Origin: Paenibacillus amylolyticus
Lineage (GTDB): Bacteria; Bacillota; Bacilli; Paenibacillales; Paenibacillaceae
Direction of reading: 5' to 3'
NCBI RefSeq assembly: GCF_001570725.1
Contig: NZ_BCNV01000001.1
Span: 3,968,001 to 4,032,000 of the forward strand
DNA length: 64,000 nucleotides
Shown: piece after piece, positions 55,539-64,000 of the stretch
Layout of the letters: each line of letters starts with the position of its first letter
Numbering within the stretch: the stretch's first letter is position 1
The notes under the pieces: model-generated
Databases searched by the model: none
What the model saw: only the letters and a program-made list of their open reading frames with translations
What the model was told of the DNA's origin: nothing
Translations under genes and position numbers: made by a program

Positions 55539-57716
55539 TTACTGCATAATCCGATGCACCGAATAGACATCTTTCACCCGTTTAATCCGTTCTACAACGG
55601 ATTGCAAATGATCCGTATTACGAATCAGAATTGTGACGTGCACCAATGCTAATTTATTTTTATCTGTCCGTCCTGTAACGGCAGATATATTGGTTTTACT
55701 TTCGGATACAGCCTGAAGTACCTCATTGAGCAAGCCATTCCGATCATGGCCTGTAATCTCAATATCCACACTGTAACTCGCTTCAATATTCTCTTCCCAC
55801 TCGACCTCAATCACGCGTGCTGCTTCTTCTCCGTCTGCACTTGTCGGAATATTCGGACAGTCACTACGGTGTACAGAAACGCCGCGTCCGCGTGTAACGT
55901 ATCCGATAATGTCATCACCAGGTACAGGATTACAGCATCGTGCGAATCGGACAAGCAGATTATCAATGCCTTTGACACGAATACCGTTGGTTGGTCGATT
56001 CCTACGCTCAGGTGCAGGTTTCAGTTCGCGCATCTCGGAATTTAATTCCAGCAAACTGGATTCTTCCTGCTCTTTACGCAGTTTTTCGGTTGCTTTGGTT
56101 ACAATCTGTGCAGCAGTAATCCCACCGAAGCCAACAGCTGCAAGCATGTCATCAATATCGTTAAACGCATATTTTTTGGCAGCTTCCATCAACTTGTCAT
56201 CGGTCATCCACGCAGAAGGATCAAGCCCCATGCGTTTCAGTTCGCGCTCACAGCTATCCCGACCTTTTTCAACGTTTTCTTCACGGCGTTCCTTCTTGAA
56301 CCATTGCTTGATCTTCGCTCGTGCATGAGATGATTTCGCAATTTTTATCCAGTCCTGGCTCGGTCCGTAAGAATGTTTGGACGTCAAAATTTCGATGATA
56401 TCGCCTGTCTTCAGGTGGTAATCGAGCGGAACAATTCGACCGTTCACTTTGGCACCAATGGTCCGATTACCAACCTCCGTATGGATTCGATAAGCAAAAT
56501 CCAAAGGAACAGAGCCGATCGGCAGTTCGATAACTTCTCCTTTTGGCGTGAATACAAATACCAGATCCGAGAAGAAATCCATTTTGAGTGATTCTACGAA
56601 TTCCGAAGCATCCTGTGCTTCGTTTTGAAGTTCAAGAATTTCACGGAAAAACGTAATCTTATCTTCAAAATGATTTCCGTTCGCAGCGCCTTCTTTGTAG
56701 GCCCAGTGTGCAGCGATACCAAATTCAGCAGTCCGGTGCATATCCCATGTCCGAATCTGTACTTCTGTTGGTTCACCATTGGGACCGACTACCGTTGTAT
56801 GCAGCGATTGATACATATTCGCCTTTGGCATCGCAATGTAGTCCTTAAAGCGTCCAGGCATCGGTTTCCATAGCGTGTGTATAATTCCCAGGGTAGCATA
56901 ACAATCCTTGATATTATCCACAATAATACGAATGGCAAGCAGATCGTAAATTTCATTAAACTGCTTGTTTTTGGTGGTCATTTTCTTGAACACGCTGTAG
57001 ATATGTTTTGGGCGGCCCGAAAGGTCTGCCTGAATTCCCATCTCATCGAGTTTGTTCGTAATCCCATCCATAACCGTATCAATATATTGCTCACGTTCCG
57101 CACGCTTTTTGTGCATCAGGTTTGCAATTCGATAATACTGCTGCGGATTCAAATAACGGAGGGCGATGTCCTCCATTTCCCATTTGATCGCAGAGATACC
57201 CAAACGGTTCGCAATCGGACAGAAAATTTCCAGCGTCTCATATGAGATCCGGCGCTGGCTTTCTTCCGACTGAAACTTGAGTGTCCGCATATTATGCAGA
57301 CGGTCAGCCAATTTAATCACGATGACACGGATGTCCTGCGCCATGGCGATGAACATTTTGCGGTAGTTCTCGTTCTGCTGTTCTTCCTTGGAGCGAAACT
57401 GAATACGTTCCAGCTTCGTCAAGCCGTCAACAAGCATGGCACACGTATTGCCGAAATGATTGCGGATCTCTTCAAGTGAGACCGTAGTATCCTCTACTAC
57501 ATCATGAAGAAGCGCTGCTATTATGGAGATGGTGTCCATCTGCATGTTCACAACAATGTCGGCAACCGCAAGCGGATGCAGAATATACGGTTCTCCCGAT
57601 TTTCGCGTCTGTCCATGGTGGGCCTGATCAGCAAATTCGTAAGCTTCTCGTATGCGCACCAGATCGGGTTCTTTGATATATGCCCCGGCCTTCTCGAGTA
57701 ATTGCTCTATGCCCAT
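55539..57716 (-). CDS. rel: Bifunctional (p)ppGpp synthetase/hydrolase Rel
   Basis: The long RelA/SpoT homologue of Gram-positives, 725 residues. N-terminal HD hydrolase (HHGQTRKSGEPYILHPLAV, seen in part, and LLHDVVEDT) is followed by the synthetase domain (RIIVDNIKDCYATLG, RFKDYIAMPKANMYQSLHT in parts), then TGS, the helical and zinc-finger region with a CCNPVPGD motif, and a C-terminal ACT domain. It makes ppGpp on stalled ribosomes and degrades it otherwise. The hydrolase residues are intact, so it should be bifunctional. It has a near-consensus promoter. Confidence 0.97.
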   Translation of the reverse strand: MGIEQLLEKAGAYIKEPDLVRIREAYEFADQAHHGQTRKSGEPYILHPLAVADIVVNMQMDTISIIAALLHDVVEDTTVSLEEIRNHFGNTCAMLVDGLTKLERIQFRSKEEQQNENYRKMFIAMAQDIRVIVIKLADRLHNMRTLKFQSEESQRRISYETLEIFCPIANRLGISAIKWEMEDIALRYLNPQQYYRIANLMHKKRAEREQYIDTVMDGITNKLDEMGIQADLSGRPKHIYSVFKKMTTKNKQFNEIYDLLAIRIIVDNIKDCYATLGIIHTLWKPMPGRFKDYIAMPKANMYQSLHTTVVGPNGEPTEVQIRTWDMHRTAEFGIAAHWAYKEGAANGNHFEDKITFFREILELQNEAQDASEFVESLKMDFFSDLVFVFTPKGEVIELPIGSVPLDFAYRIHTEVGNRTIGAKVNGRIVPLDYHLKTGDIIEILTSKHSYGPSQDWIKIAKSSHARAKIKQWFKKERREENVEKGRDSCERELKRMGLDPSAWMTDDKLMEAAKKYAFNDIDDMLAAVGFGGITAAQIVTKATEKLRKEQEESSLLELNSEMRELKPAPERRNRPTNGIRVKGIDNLLVRFARCCNPVPGDDIIGYVTRGRGVSVHRSDCPNIPTSADGEEAARVIEVEWEENIEASYSVDIEITGHDRNGLLNEVLQAVSESKTNISAVTGRTDKNKLALVHVTILIRNTDHLQSVVERIKRVKDVYSVHRIMQ

Positions 57717-57802
57717 TCTGATCTGTTCCGTGTCCTTTCTATACCAAATGGAACCCGTGACATTGCTGCAACACAGGTTCCCCGTAAAAGTAATTTCCTA
57801 TA

Positions 57803-57831
57803 ATTATGACGCTTCGCCCGTTTCCCGTCAA
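57803..57831 (-). promoter_or_regulatory. Sigma-A promoter of rel
   Basis: TTGACG (57826-57831) and CATAAT (57803-57808) lie 17 bp apart on the minus strand, each one base off consensus. Start of transcription would be about 80 bases before rel. In the rest of 57717-58089 I see no gene and no clear PyrR-type attenuator for the plus-strand permease. Confidence 0.8.
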
Positions 57832-58089
57832 CTGCTGACGAATAAGAGCGCTTATCCAATTTTTATATTGGTAATCCGCATTACCTATAAGCTGATTCCC
57901 CATCACTCACAGGTGATTGCATATATTGCTTAATTCTTATGTATTATTGCCGTTATTTGCTGAAATAGAAGGAAAATTCATGAAAATATAAATTCCATCG
58001 CTCTTCTGCGTCAAAAATGTTATTGCTTAATTAAGAGAAACTCTGTAATCTATTGAAAGTTTGTGTTTCGGAAAAGGAGATGAAATTCA

Positions 58090-59406
58090 TTGCAACGCGA
58101 AATTCAGGTTAATCAAAAGATGCCACTTGGCTCAGGTTCACTGCTTAGCCTTCAGCATTTGTTCGCCATGTTTGGCAGCACGGTGCTTGTGCCGAACCTG
58201 TTTGGTGTCGATCCAAGCATGATCCTGCTGATGAACGGAATTGGGACACTGTTGTACATACTCATGTGTAAAGGTAAGATTCCAGCATATCTCGGATCAA
58301 GCTTTGCCTTTATTGCACCTGTCACAATGGTTTTAAAACAACATCCAGAGAATGGCTACTCCATGGCACTTGGAGCTTTTATCATAACAGGACTTGTTTT
58401 CTGTCTCGTGGCCCTCATTATTAAATTTGCGGGTACCGGATGGATCAACGTTGTATTCCCACCAGCGGTTATGGGTGCCATCGTTGCTCTGATCGGTCTG
58501 GAGCTTGTACCTGTTGCAGCGCAAATGGCCGGATTGATTAATTCTGATCCTGTAGCTAACCCCAACTGGGTTCCTCAGGCCAAACCCATTATTTTATCCA
58601 TGGCCACGCTAGGTATCACTGTTATTGGAGCCGTAACGTTCCGTGGATTCCCCAAAATCATTCATATTCTTATCGGTATTGTAGTGGGTTATATCCTTGG
58701 ATATTCTATGGGTCTGGTTGATAAAGCGGCTATTAGAACTGCTGATTTTATCTCTCTTCCTACGGTAACAACGCCTACATTTGACTGGTCCGTTATTTTC
58801 ACCATTTTACCTGTAGCACTAGTGGTTATCGTTGAACATATTGGACATTTGCTTGTAACGAGCAGCATCGTAGGCAAGGATCTGTCGAAAGACCCTGGGC
58901 TCCATCGTTCCCTGCTTGGTAACGGCGTATCCACCATTCTGTCCGGGTTTGTAGGATCAACTCCCAATACAACCTATGGCGAGAACATTGGTGTTATGGC
59001 CCTGACTCGCGTATACTCCACATATGTCATTGGTGGCGCAGCAGTCATTGCAATCGTACTCTCCTTCTCAGGAACATTCTCGGCGCTTGTAGCCAACATT
59101 CCTGTGCCAGTTATGGGTGGTGTATCCCTGCTCCTGTTCGGGGTTATTGCAGCATCCGGTCTGCGTATTCTGGTTGAACAGAAAGTCGATTTTGCCAAAC
59201 CGACCAATCTACTGCTTACTACACTTGTATTGGTCATTGGACTGAGTGGTACAGAAGTTACCTTCTACGGCATTCATTTGAAAGGGATGGCACTGGCAAC
59301 TCTCGTCGGAATCCTGATGAGCTTGTTGTTCAAACTGTTTGAAGTGCTGGGTTGGTTGAATGATGATTCAAAAAAACAGCCTATCACTGAAAAGACGCCC
59401 CATTAA
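58090..59406 (+). CDS. uraA: Uracil permease (NCS2, UraA type)
   Basis: A 438-residue 14-helix proton-coupled nucleobase transporter, very close in pattern to E. coli UraA: LSLQHLFAMFGSTVLVP, CKGKIPAYLGSSFAFI, VVIVEHIGHLLVTSSIV and GSTPNTTYGENIGVMALTR. The glutamates in EHIGH and YGEN bind uracil. The start is a TTG 10 bases after AAAAGGAG; an ATG between them is out of frame and stops after ten codons. It interrupts the usual apt-rel adjacency and is on the opposite strand. No pyrimidine operon is adjacent. Confidence 0.93.
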   Translation: MQREIQVNQKMPLGSGSLLSLQHLFAMFGSTVLVPNLFGVDPSMILLMNGIGTLLYILMCKGKIPAYLGSSFAFIAPVTMVLKQHPENGYSMALGAFIITGLVFCLVALIIKFAGTGWINVVFPPAVMGAIVALIGLELVPVAAQMAGLINSDPVANPNWVPQAKPIILSMATLGITVIGAVTFRGFPKIIHILIGIVVGYILGYSMGLVDKAAIRTADFISLPTVTTPTFDWSVIFTILPVALVVIVEHIGHLLVTSSIVGKDLSKDPGLHRSLLGNGVSTILSGFVGSTPNTTYGENIGVMALTRVYSTYVIGGAAVIAIVLSFSGTFSALVANIPVPVMGGVSLLLFGVIAASGLRILVEQKVDFAKPTNLLLTTLVLVIGLSGTEVTFYGIHLKGMALATLVGILMSLLFKLFEVLGWLNDDSKKQPITEKTPH

Positions 59407-59424
59407 TTCCAATGTTTAAACATC

Positions 59425-59473
59425 AAAAGCCTGTTCTTTCCAACCCTAACGGATGGAGAGAACAGGCTTTTTC
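59425..59473. terminator. Bidirectional terminator between uraA and apt
   Basis: AAAAGCCTGTTCT pairs with AGAACAGGCTTTTT, with a 20-odd base loop. Strong for both converging genes. Confidence 0.9.
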
Positions 59474-59561
59474 ACAATCATTAATGCTGTATATTATTTC
59501 CCGGGAAAAGGGAAAAGCAATTCAGGTTTTAATCACAACACTCCAAGTGGAGATTTTAAAC

Positions 59562-60077
59562 TTAGTAGTTCATCAATGTGAATACATCGATTTTCTCTGG
59601 CAATTTAGCACGACCATTCAGATCAGACAGCTCGATCAGGAATGCAGCACCGACAACGTTCCCACCCAATTGTTCAATCAAGTTGATGGAAGTTGCAATC
59701 GTTCCACCCGTTGCGAGCAGATCATCTGCGATCAGGACATTTTGACCTTTTTCAATCGCATCTGTATGCATCGCGAGTGTATCCTTGCCATACTCGAGAT
59801 CATAACCAACTTCAATCGTCTCTCCAGGCAGTTTTCCACTTTTACGAATCGGAGCAAAACCGACACCTAAAGCGTATGCCAGAGGGGCGCCCACAACGAA
59901 ACCACGTGCTTCAGGTCCAGCAATGACGTCAATTTTGAGATCAGAAACCATCACTTTCAGTTCATTGATCGCCTTGCGGTACATTTCTCCATCTTTCAAC
60001 AATGTTGTAATGTCCTTAAAGCTGATTCCCGGTTGTGGAAAGTCAGGGATGACACGAATATAATCTTTAAAATCCAA
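59562..60077 (-). CDS. apt: Adenine phosphoribosyltransferase
   Basis: Salvages adenine to AMP with PRPP. The 171-residue type I phosphoribosyltransferase has [14 protein letters not shown] at the N terminus, [14 protein letters not shown] and the PRPP loop [14 protein letters not shown]. The start is a TTG preceded by GGAGGAG. It follows recJ by 37 bases as in B. subtilis (recJ-apt-rel), but here rel is separated from it by the inserted uracil permease. Confidence 0.96.
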   Translation of the reverse strand: MDFKDYIRVIPDFPQPGISFKDITTLLKDGEMYRKAINELKVMVSDLKIDVIAGPEARGFVVGAPLAYALGVGFAPIRKSGKLPGETIEVGYDLEYGKDTLAMHTDAIEKGQNVLIADDLLATGGTIATSINLIEQLGGNVVGAAFLIELSDLNGRAKLPEKIDVFTLMNY

Positions 60078-60114
60078 AATAATCTCCTCCTAAAATAAAT
60101 ACACAAACTTCCAT

Positions 60115-62523
60115 CTAAGATACGCCCTTCATCCGGGATATCATCCATTGTGTCAGTTGCGGTGTGGCTGCATCCAGCATCACCTGTTCTATCTCAGCCA
60201 TGTTTTCGAGCGCCTGATAGTGACGTGAGGCGGTTAGTTCACGCTTAGGTGGATTATCCACAAACGCAATTTTGCCGTTATCACGGGTAATGAAGGACAA
60301 CTCTTCGAATACATCCAACATCATCGTAATCATGCGCGGCGAACATCCACACTGACGACTGAGCACAGGAGTAATCTCTTGTTCCTCCACGGGTTCAGCT
60401 TTCCATTTCAACACCTGCATATAAATACGCTTAAAGAGATCTCTGGAAGGCATCTGAAGGCGATCTCGGCGGTTGCCTGATCCGTGCAGAAGGATGATAT
60501 TCTCAGCTCCACTGAACAAAGCCAGCATGGCATCAAGTTGTTCCGGGGTTTCCGGCGTATCAAACACAAATAACGTCCGGACCTGTTCCTGTCCATAATG
60601 CTGTGCAGCAGCATTACACGGAAATAACCCGACCTTTCTATCATATACCCAAAGGCAAGGTTCATACAATGAATTTCCCTCGGAAACGTCTGTTTCTTTA
60701 CGAACAATGGCACCCACAGAACCTGATTTGTATCGCAGATGCACCTCAAGTGAGCTCAAGAAATGTTTCATCGCATTCAATGGCTCGACATTACCGCGCA
60801 AATCAAATACTTGGACCTGAGGAACATGAATGTCCTGAAGCATCAATTGAGGTTTTCTCATCCCATTCCATTCATTAATGGACAATTCTCCCATCACATC
60901 AATAACGGAGCCTGGGAGAAGGAACTCTGCTAACGCTCCTTTACCAAAAGCGACAGTTTCCAGTTGCTGACCATCTTGCTCCAGAACCAGTTTCAGATGG
61001 CGTTTCTCTCGTCCCATCGTTCTGGTTTCCTTCACTGTCACACTTCTCAATACAAACCGTGGCGAAGGATTGCTCATCCCGAAAGGCTGCAATCTGTCAA
61101 TCTCCTGGATCACTTTCAGCGGAACATCACTGATTCTGCATTCATCATCTGCAAGACGCTGAGGTACAAAGTCCTCTTCGGTCAACACGGTTGCAGCAAA
61201 CTCATTCAAGCCAGCCTCAAGTTCTTCCAGTTGATCCCGATGCAGGGTCATACCTGCTGCAGCAGGATGTCCACCGTAATGGTCCAGGTTGTGTTTATTG
61301 ACTGTGAGCGCCTCATAGATATCAAGGCCCTCAATGGAGCGCGCAGAGCCCTTACAGACACCGCTCTCTGGATCGATCCCAAGAATAAGTGTAGGTCGGT
61401 AATAGCGGTCCAGCAATTTGGAAGCCACAATACCAACCACGCCAACATTCCAGCCCTCACCAGCCAACACGATTACATCGGGAACGGATCCTGAACGAAG
61501 CTGTATCTTTTGTTCCAACTGTGCTGTTGCTTCTTGTAATATGCCCTCTACGACTTGCTGACGCTCCCGATTCAATAGATCCAGCTGGCCGGCAAGCGTA
61601 TGAGCTTCATCCAGATTCTCGGTGGTGAGAAGTGATACTGCTCTGCCGGCGTGATCCAAACGTCCACTGGCATTAATACGCGGTGCCATGGCAAAGGCAA
61701 TATTAATTGAAGTCACCTGACTCTGATCCACACCACTGATTTCGAGCAATGCACTTACACCGGGAAGACGTGAACCGCGCATGGATTCAATTCCATAACT
61801 GACGATAACCCGATTCTCCCCTTCCAAAGGCATCAGATCGGCAACGGTGCCGATAGCGGCTATCTCCATCCATTCACCAGGTACTTCCCCAATCAATGCC
61901 TGAACCAGCTTCAAGGCTACTCCCGCTCCTGCCAAACCTTTAAAAGGATATGGACATCCCGGAAGTTTTGGATTGATAAGTGTATAGGCTTCGGGCAAAA
62001 CTTCAGGCGGCTCGTGGTGGTCTGTCACAATGACTTCGATGCCTAGTGTTGCCGCATAAGCAATCTGTTCAACAGCACTTATTCCGGTGTCCACGGTAAT
62101 AATCAATGAAACGCCTTGTTGATGGGCCCAATCCAACGCATGGTTATGTAGCCCATACCCTTCATTCGAGCGATGAGGAATATATATATCGTACGAGGCA
62201 CCAAGGTGACGCATCAAATGGATCATCAGCGATGTGCTGGATACGCCATCAGCGTCATAATCACCGTAGATTAAAATGTGTTCTTCCCGCTCCAAAGCCA
62301 GCTTGATTCGAGGCACTGCTTCATTCATGCCGAGTAGCAGATAGGGATCATGCATCTGATTCAGATCAGGATGCAAAAAACGTTCTGCCTCCTTCTCATT
62401 GTGCACTCCTCGACTCACAAGCAAACGTCCAACAAGGGGTGAAACGGAAAGCGCCTGCGAGAGTCCCGCAGCCGCCTCCAAATCGATATTCGGTGTATTC
62501 CACCGGTATTGCGAATAAAGCAA
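60115..62523 (-). CDS. recJ: Single-stranded-DNA-specific exonuclease RecJ
   Basis: A 5'-3' ssDNA exonuclease for recombination and repair, 802 residues. DHH-family motifs IYGDYDADGVSST and VTDHHEPP hold metal-binding aspartates and histidines, and GGHPAAAGMTL is the DHHA1 motif. It carries the long C-terminal extension typical of Bacillota RecJ. The start is a TTG with AAAGGAG 8 bases upstream. It sits between a cation transporter gene and apt, all on the minus strand. Confidence 0.95.
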   Translation of the reverse strand: MLYSQYRWNTPNIDLEAAAGLSQALSVSPLVGRLLVSRGVHNEKEAERFLHPDLNQMHDPYLLLGMNEAVPRIKLALEREEHILIYGDYDADGVSSTSLMIHLMRHLGASYDIYIPHRSNEGYGLHNHALDWAHQQGVSLIITVDTGISAVEQIAYAATLGIEVIVTDHHEPPEVLPEAYTLINPKLPGCPYPFKGLAGAGVALKLVQALIGEVPGEWMEIAAIGTVADLMPLEGENRVIVSYGIESMRGSRLPGVSALLEISGVDQSQVTSINIAFAMAPRINASGRLDHAGRAVSLLTTENLDEAHTLAGQLDLLNRERQQVVEGILQEATAQLEQKIQLRSGSVPDVIVLAGEGWNVGVVGIVASKLLDRYYRPTLILGIDPESGVCKGSARSIEGLDIYEALTVNKHNLDHYGGHPAAAGMTLHRDQLEELEAGLNEFAATVLTEEDFVPQRLADDECRISDVPLKVIQEIDRLQPFGMSNPSPRFVLRSVTVKETRTMGREKRHLKLVLEQDGQQLETVAFGKGALAEFLLPGSVIDVMGELSINEWNGMRKPQLMLQDIHVPQVQVFDLRGNVEPLNAMKHFLSSLEVHLRYKSGSVGAIVRKETDVSEGNSLYEPCLWVYDRKVGLFPCNAAAQHYGQEQVRTLFVFDTPETPEQLDAMLALFSGAENIILLHGSGNRRDRLQMPSRDLFKRIYMQVLKWKAEPVEEQEITPVLSRQCGCSPRMITMMLDVFEELSFITRDNGKIAFVDNPPKRELTASRHYQALENMAEIEQVMLDAATPQLTQWMISRMKGVS

Positions 62524-62563
62524 TGATAACGCTCCTTTCCTGATCTACTGGACCCGCGCTTCA

Positions 62564-63526
62564 CTACTGAATTAATGTCGCTTCGTGATCGGGCAGTTCA
62601 TGATTGGATTTATAAGGATAACCTGGATCATAAGGTATCGCTTGAATCTGTACTTCTTTCACATGACTGAACCGAGTTAGCAATAGTGTCTTGGCCCGAT
62701 TCGCAATCTCCTGTGCTTCCAGTATTGAGATCCTCGGATTCACACTAATAACCAACTCAATCGTAACGTCATGTTCCTGTTCACGTGCAACCAAATGTTC
62801 AATGGTAATGATGCCATACACCCGCTGTACAGTCTCTTTAAAATCGGATGCTTCTTCTTGCTCCAGTTCCTGAACAAGTGAACCATATACCGTGTCCACA
62901 ATCATTCGGTAACCCTTGTGAAGTACAAAACAGGAAGCAATCAATGCAGCCGTGGGGTCCAGGTAGAGCAGCATGCTCAGACCCGTCTCTTCACCAGCCA
63001 TCGATCCGATAATGCCGATTAACACGGTGAGAGAGCAATAGAGCGCACGACGATGTTGCTGTGCATAGGCCAGCGCCTGAGACTGGTTTCGTTTACGGAA
63101 AAATCTGTACTGAAATTGAAAAATTGCTTCCTTCACAGCCAGAGCCGCAACAGCCACCAAAAGTACTGACTTGCCAGGTGCTTCCGGTTCACTCCCGGAG
63201 AGGCTACCCAATGCAGAGATGGCAAGCTGCAATCCACCCATAAGGATCAAAACAGATAACAATACTGAAATTCCCGGCCTGGCAACACGTGAATGTTCTT
63301 TGAACCGTTCCCTGCGAGCCTTGCTCTTATGGCATACAGACTTGGAGGGAAAGAGACCAGCCAGGGCAGAACCAGCTTCAGAAGCAGAATACAAGCCGTC
63401 AGCGAGCAATGATTTGCTGTTTGCCATATAACCGACTCCCGCTTTGATCACCGCAAGTCCCATATTACCAGCAATACCACTCCATGTGGCGGCGGCCTGA
63501 GCTGATGGGATATGTTCTCTGGTCAT
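62564..63526 (-). CDS. Cation diffusion facilitator (CDF) family transporter
   Basis: A 320-residue metal/proton antiporter-type membrane protein. About five or six hydrophobic segments occupy residues 1-210, followed by a cytoplasmic ferredoxin-like domain (about 215-300, EHDVTIELVISVNPRISI). The first helices read NMGLAVIKAGVGYMANSKSLLADGLYSASE (seen in part as NSKSLLADGLYS), the usual CDF metal-site region where the Asp is present; the second site (TAALIAS) departs from the HxxxD pattern. Substrate unclear, probably zinc, manganese or iron. AAGGGGG precedes the ATG. Confidence 0.88.
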   Translation of the reverse strand: MTREHIPSAQAAATWSGIAGNMGLAVIKAGVGYMANSKSLLADGLYSASEAGSALAGLFPSKSVCHKSKARRERFKEHSRVARPGISVLLSVLILMGGLQLAISALGSLSGSEPEAPGKSVLLVAVAALAVKEAIFQFQYRFFRKRNQSQALAYAQQHRRALYCSLTVLIGIIGSMAGEETGLSMLLYLDPTAALIASCFVLHKGYRMIVDTVYGSLVQELEQEEASDFKETVQRVYGIITIEHLVAREQEHDVTIELVISVNPRISILEAQEIANRAKTLLLTRFSHVKEVQIQAIPYDPGYPYKSNHELPDHEATLIQ

Positions 63527-63560
63527 GAATATTCCCCCTTAATTCTGTACATAAAGTTGC

Positions 63561-63586
63561 AAAACCGCGCCTGGCAGACGCGGCTT
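63561..63586 (-). terminator. Terminator of secF
   Basis: CCGCG pairs with CGCGG around a 9-nt loop; on the minus strand TTTTG follows. A short stem, 14 bases past the secF stop. Confidence 0.65.
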
Positions 63587-63599
63587 CACAATAAGATGT

Positions 63600-64000
63600 T
63601 TAGTTAGATTCTTTAGCTACTGTTTTTGGCTTATCCACTTGTTTACCTTTGAGCATCAGCCATAGTGGAGCAGCGATATAGATTGAAGAATATGCACCGA
63701 ACAGTGTTCCGATAACCATCGCAAGCGAGAACATGCGAATGGATTCTCCACCGAATATGAACAAGCAGATTGAAGCTGCAAACACGGTGAACGTTGTATT
63801 CAAAGAACGTGTCATTGTTTGAGCCAAACTGCGATTGACTACCTCACGCAAGTCGGCTTTGGTTGTCTTTTTGGCAAAACGCAGATTCTCACGAATCCGG
63901 TCAAAGATAACGATCGTATCGTTAATCGAGAACCCGACAATGGTCAATACTGCGGTAATAAAGGTCAGATCCACTTCCAATCGGAAGATGGAGAACACAC
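63600..64000 (-). CDS. secF: Protein translocase subunit SecF (C-terminal part, runs off the window)
   Basis: The last 133 or so residues of SecF, which with SecD uses the proton gradient to help protein export. Visible are the diagnostic GFSINDTIVIFDRIRENLR, seen in part as SINDTIVIFDRIREN, the NRSLAQTMTRSLNTT segment and the last transmembrane helices with FGAYSSIYIAAPLW. The gene's 5' end lies beyond position 64000, so the start is unknown. In Bacillota secD and secF are adjacent or fused; which applies here cannot be seen. Confidence 0.95.
   Translation of the reverse strand, partial: VFSIFRLEVDLTFITAVLTIVGFSINDTIVIFDRIRENLRFAKKTTKADLREVVNRSLAQTMTRSLNTTFTVFAASICLFIFGGESIRMFSLAMVIGTLFGAYSSIYIAAPLWLMLKGKQVDKPKTVAKESN

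Noticed and set aside
57832..58089. PyrR-type attenuator upstream of uraA
   Set aside because: No PyrR binding loop and no terminator hairpin followed by a T run was seen.

Overview
The window is a chromosomal stretch from a low-to-mid GC Gram-positive of the Bacillota, most likely Paenibacillus. This rests on protein-level resemblance to Bacillus subtilis genes recalled from knowledge, strong AGGAGG-type ribosome binding sites with many TTG starts, two T-box leaders, and a housekeeping gene order like that of B. subtilis (secF, recJ, apt, rel, dtd, hisS, aspS, tcdA, rarA, cymR, cysteine desulfurase, mnmA, yrrD, yrrI, alaS, ireB, ruvX, yrzB, mltG, trhP1, trhP2). No database search was run. 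No rRNA, tRNA, CRISPR array, prophage or intact insertion sequence was seen.

Layout. 0.1-16.6 kb is accessory metabolism: an FMN split-barrel protein, the Leloir operon galK-galE-galT with a divergent AraC regulator, an aldo/keto reductase, a sirtuin, a HAD phosphatase, a membrane-anchored hydrolase, a KDPG aldolase/KDG kinase pair, a membrane acyltransferase, a KGG-repeat stress protein, ilvD behind a leader with an internal terminator, and a polysaccharide deacetylase. 16.8-22.2 kb carries an AI-2E family permease, a class B penicillin-binding protein and a chemoreceptor. 22.4-38.8 kb is the conserved tRNA/translation/sulfur block: T-box-alaS, ireB, ruvX, two DUF1292 genes, mltG, trhP1, trhP2, then yrrI, yrrD, a cysteine desulfurase, cymR, mnmA, two crcB genes and rarA. 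38.9-46.5 kb is an inserted transport/regulation block (LysR/EamA pair, HelD, ABC exporter, NCS2 permease). 46.9-64 kb returns to the core: tcdA, aspS, hisS with a T-box, a SEC-C/HTH/repeat protein, stress proteins, dtd, rel, uracil permease, apt, recJ, a CDF transporter and the end of secF.

Several genes act together on tRNA. The cysteine desulfurase and MnmA make 2-thiouridine at position 34, TrhP1/TrhP2 hydroxylate U34, TcdA cyclises t6A37, and AlaS, AspS, HisS and Dtd charge and proofread. CymR, the regulator of cysteine metabolism, sits beside the sulfur donor enzyme. Rel, Apt and the nucleobase permeases link purine and pyrimidine supply to the stringent response.

The most interesting unexplained signals are non-coding. 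A structured element of about 150 bp occurs three times (7727-7877, 46540-46692, 50997-51148), with compensatory base changes in its stems, each time just upstream of a minus-strand gene. A foldback element of about 163 bp (15062-15224) has near-identical terminal inverted repeats and an 18-bp central palindrome, and supplies the stop codon of the deacetylase gene. The ilvD leader (13081-13184) has mutually exclusive hairpins typical of attenuation but matches no riboswitch class that I recognise.
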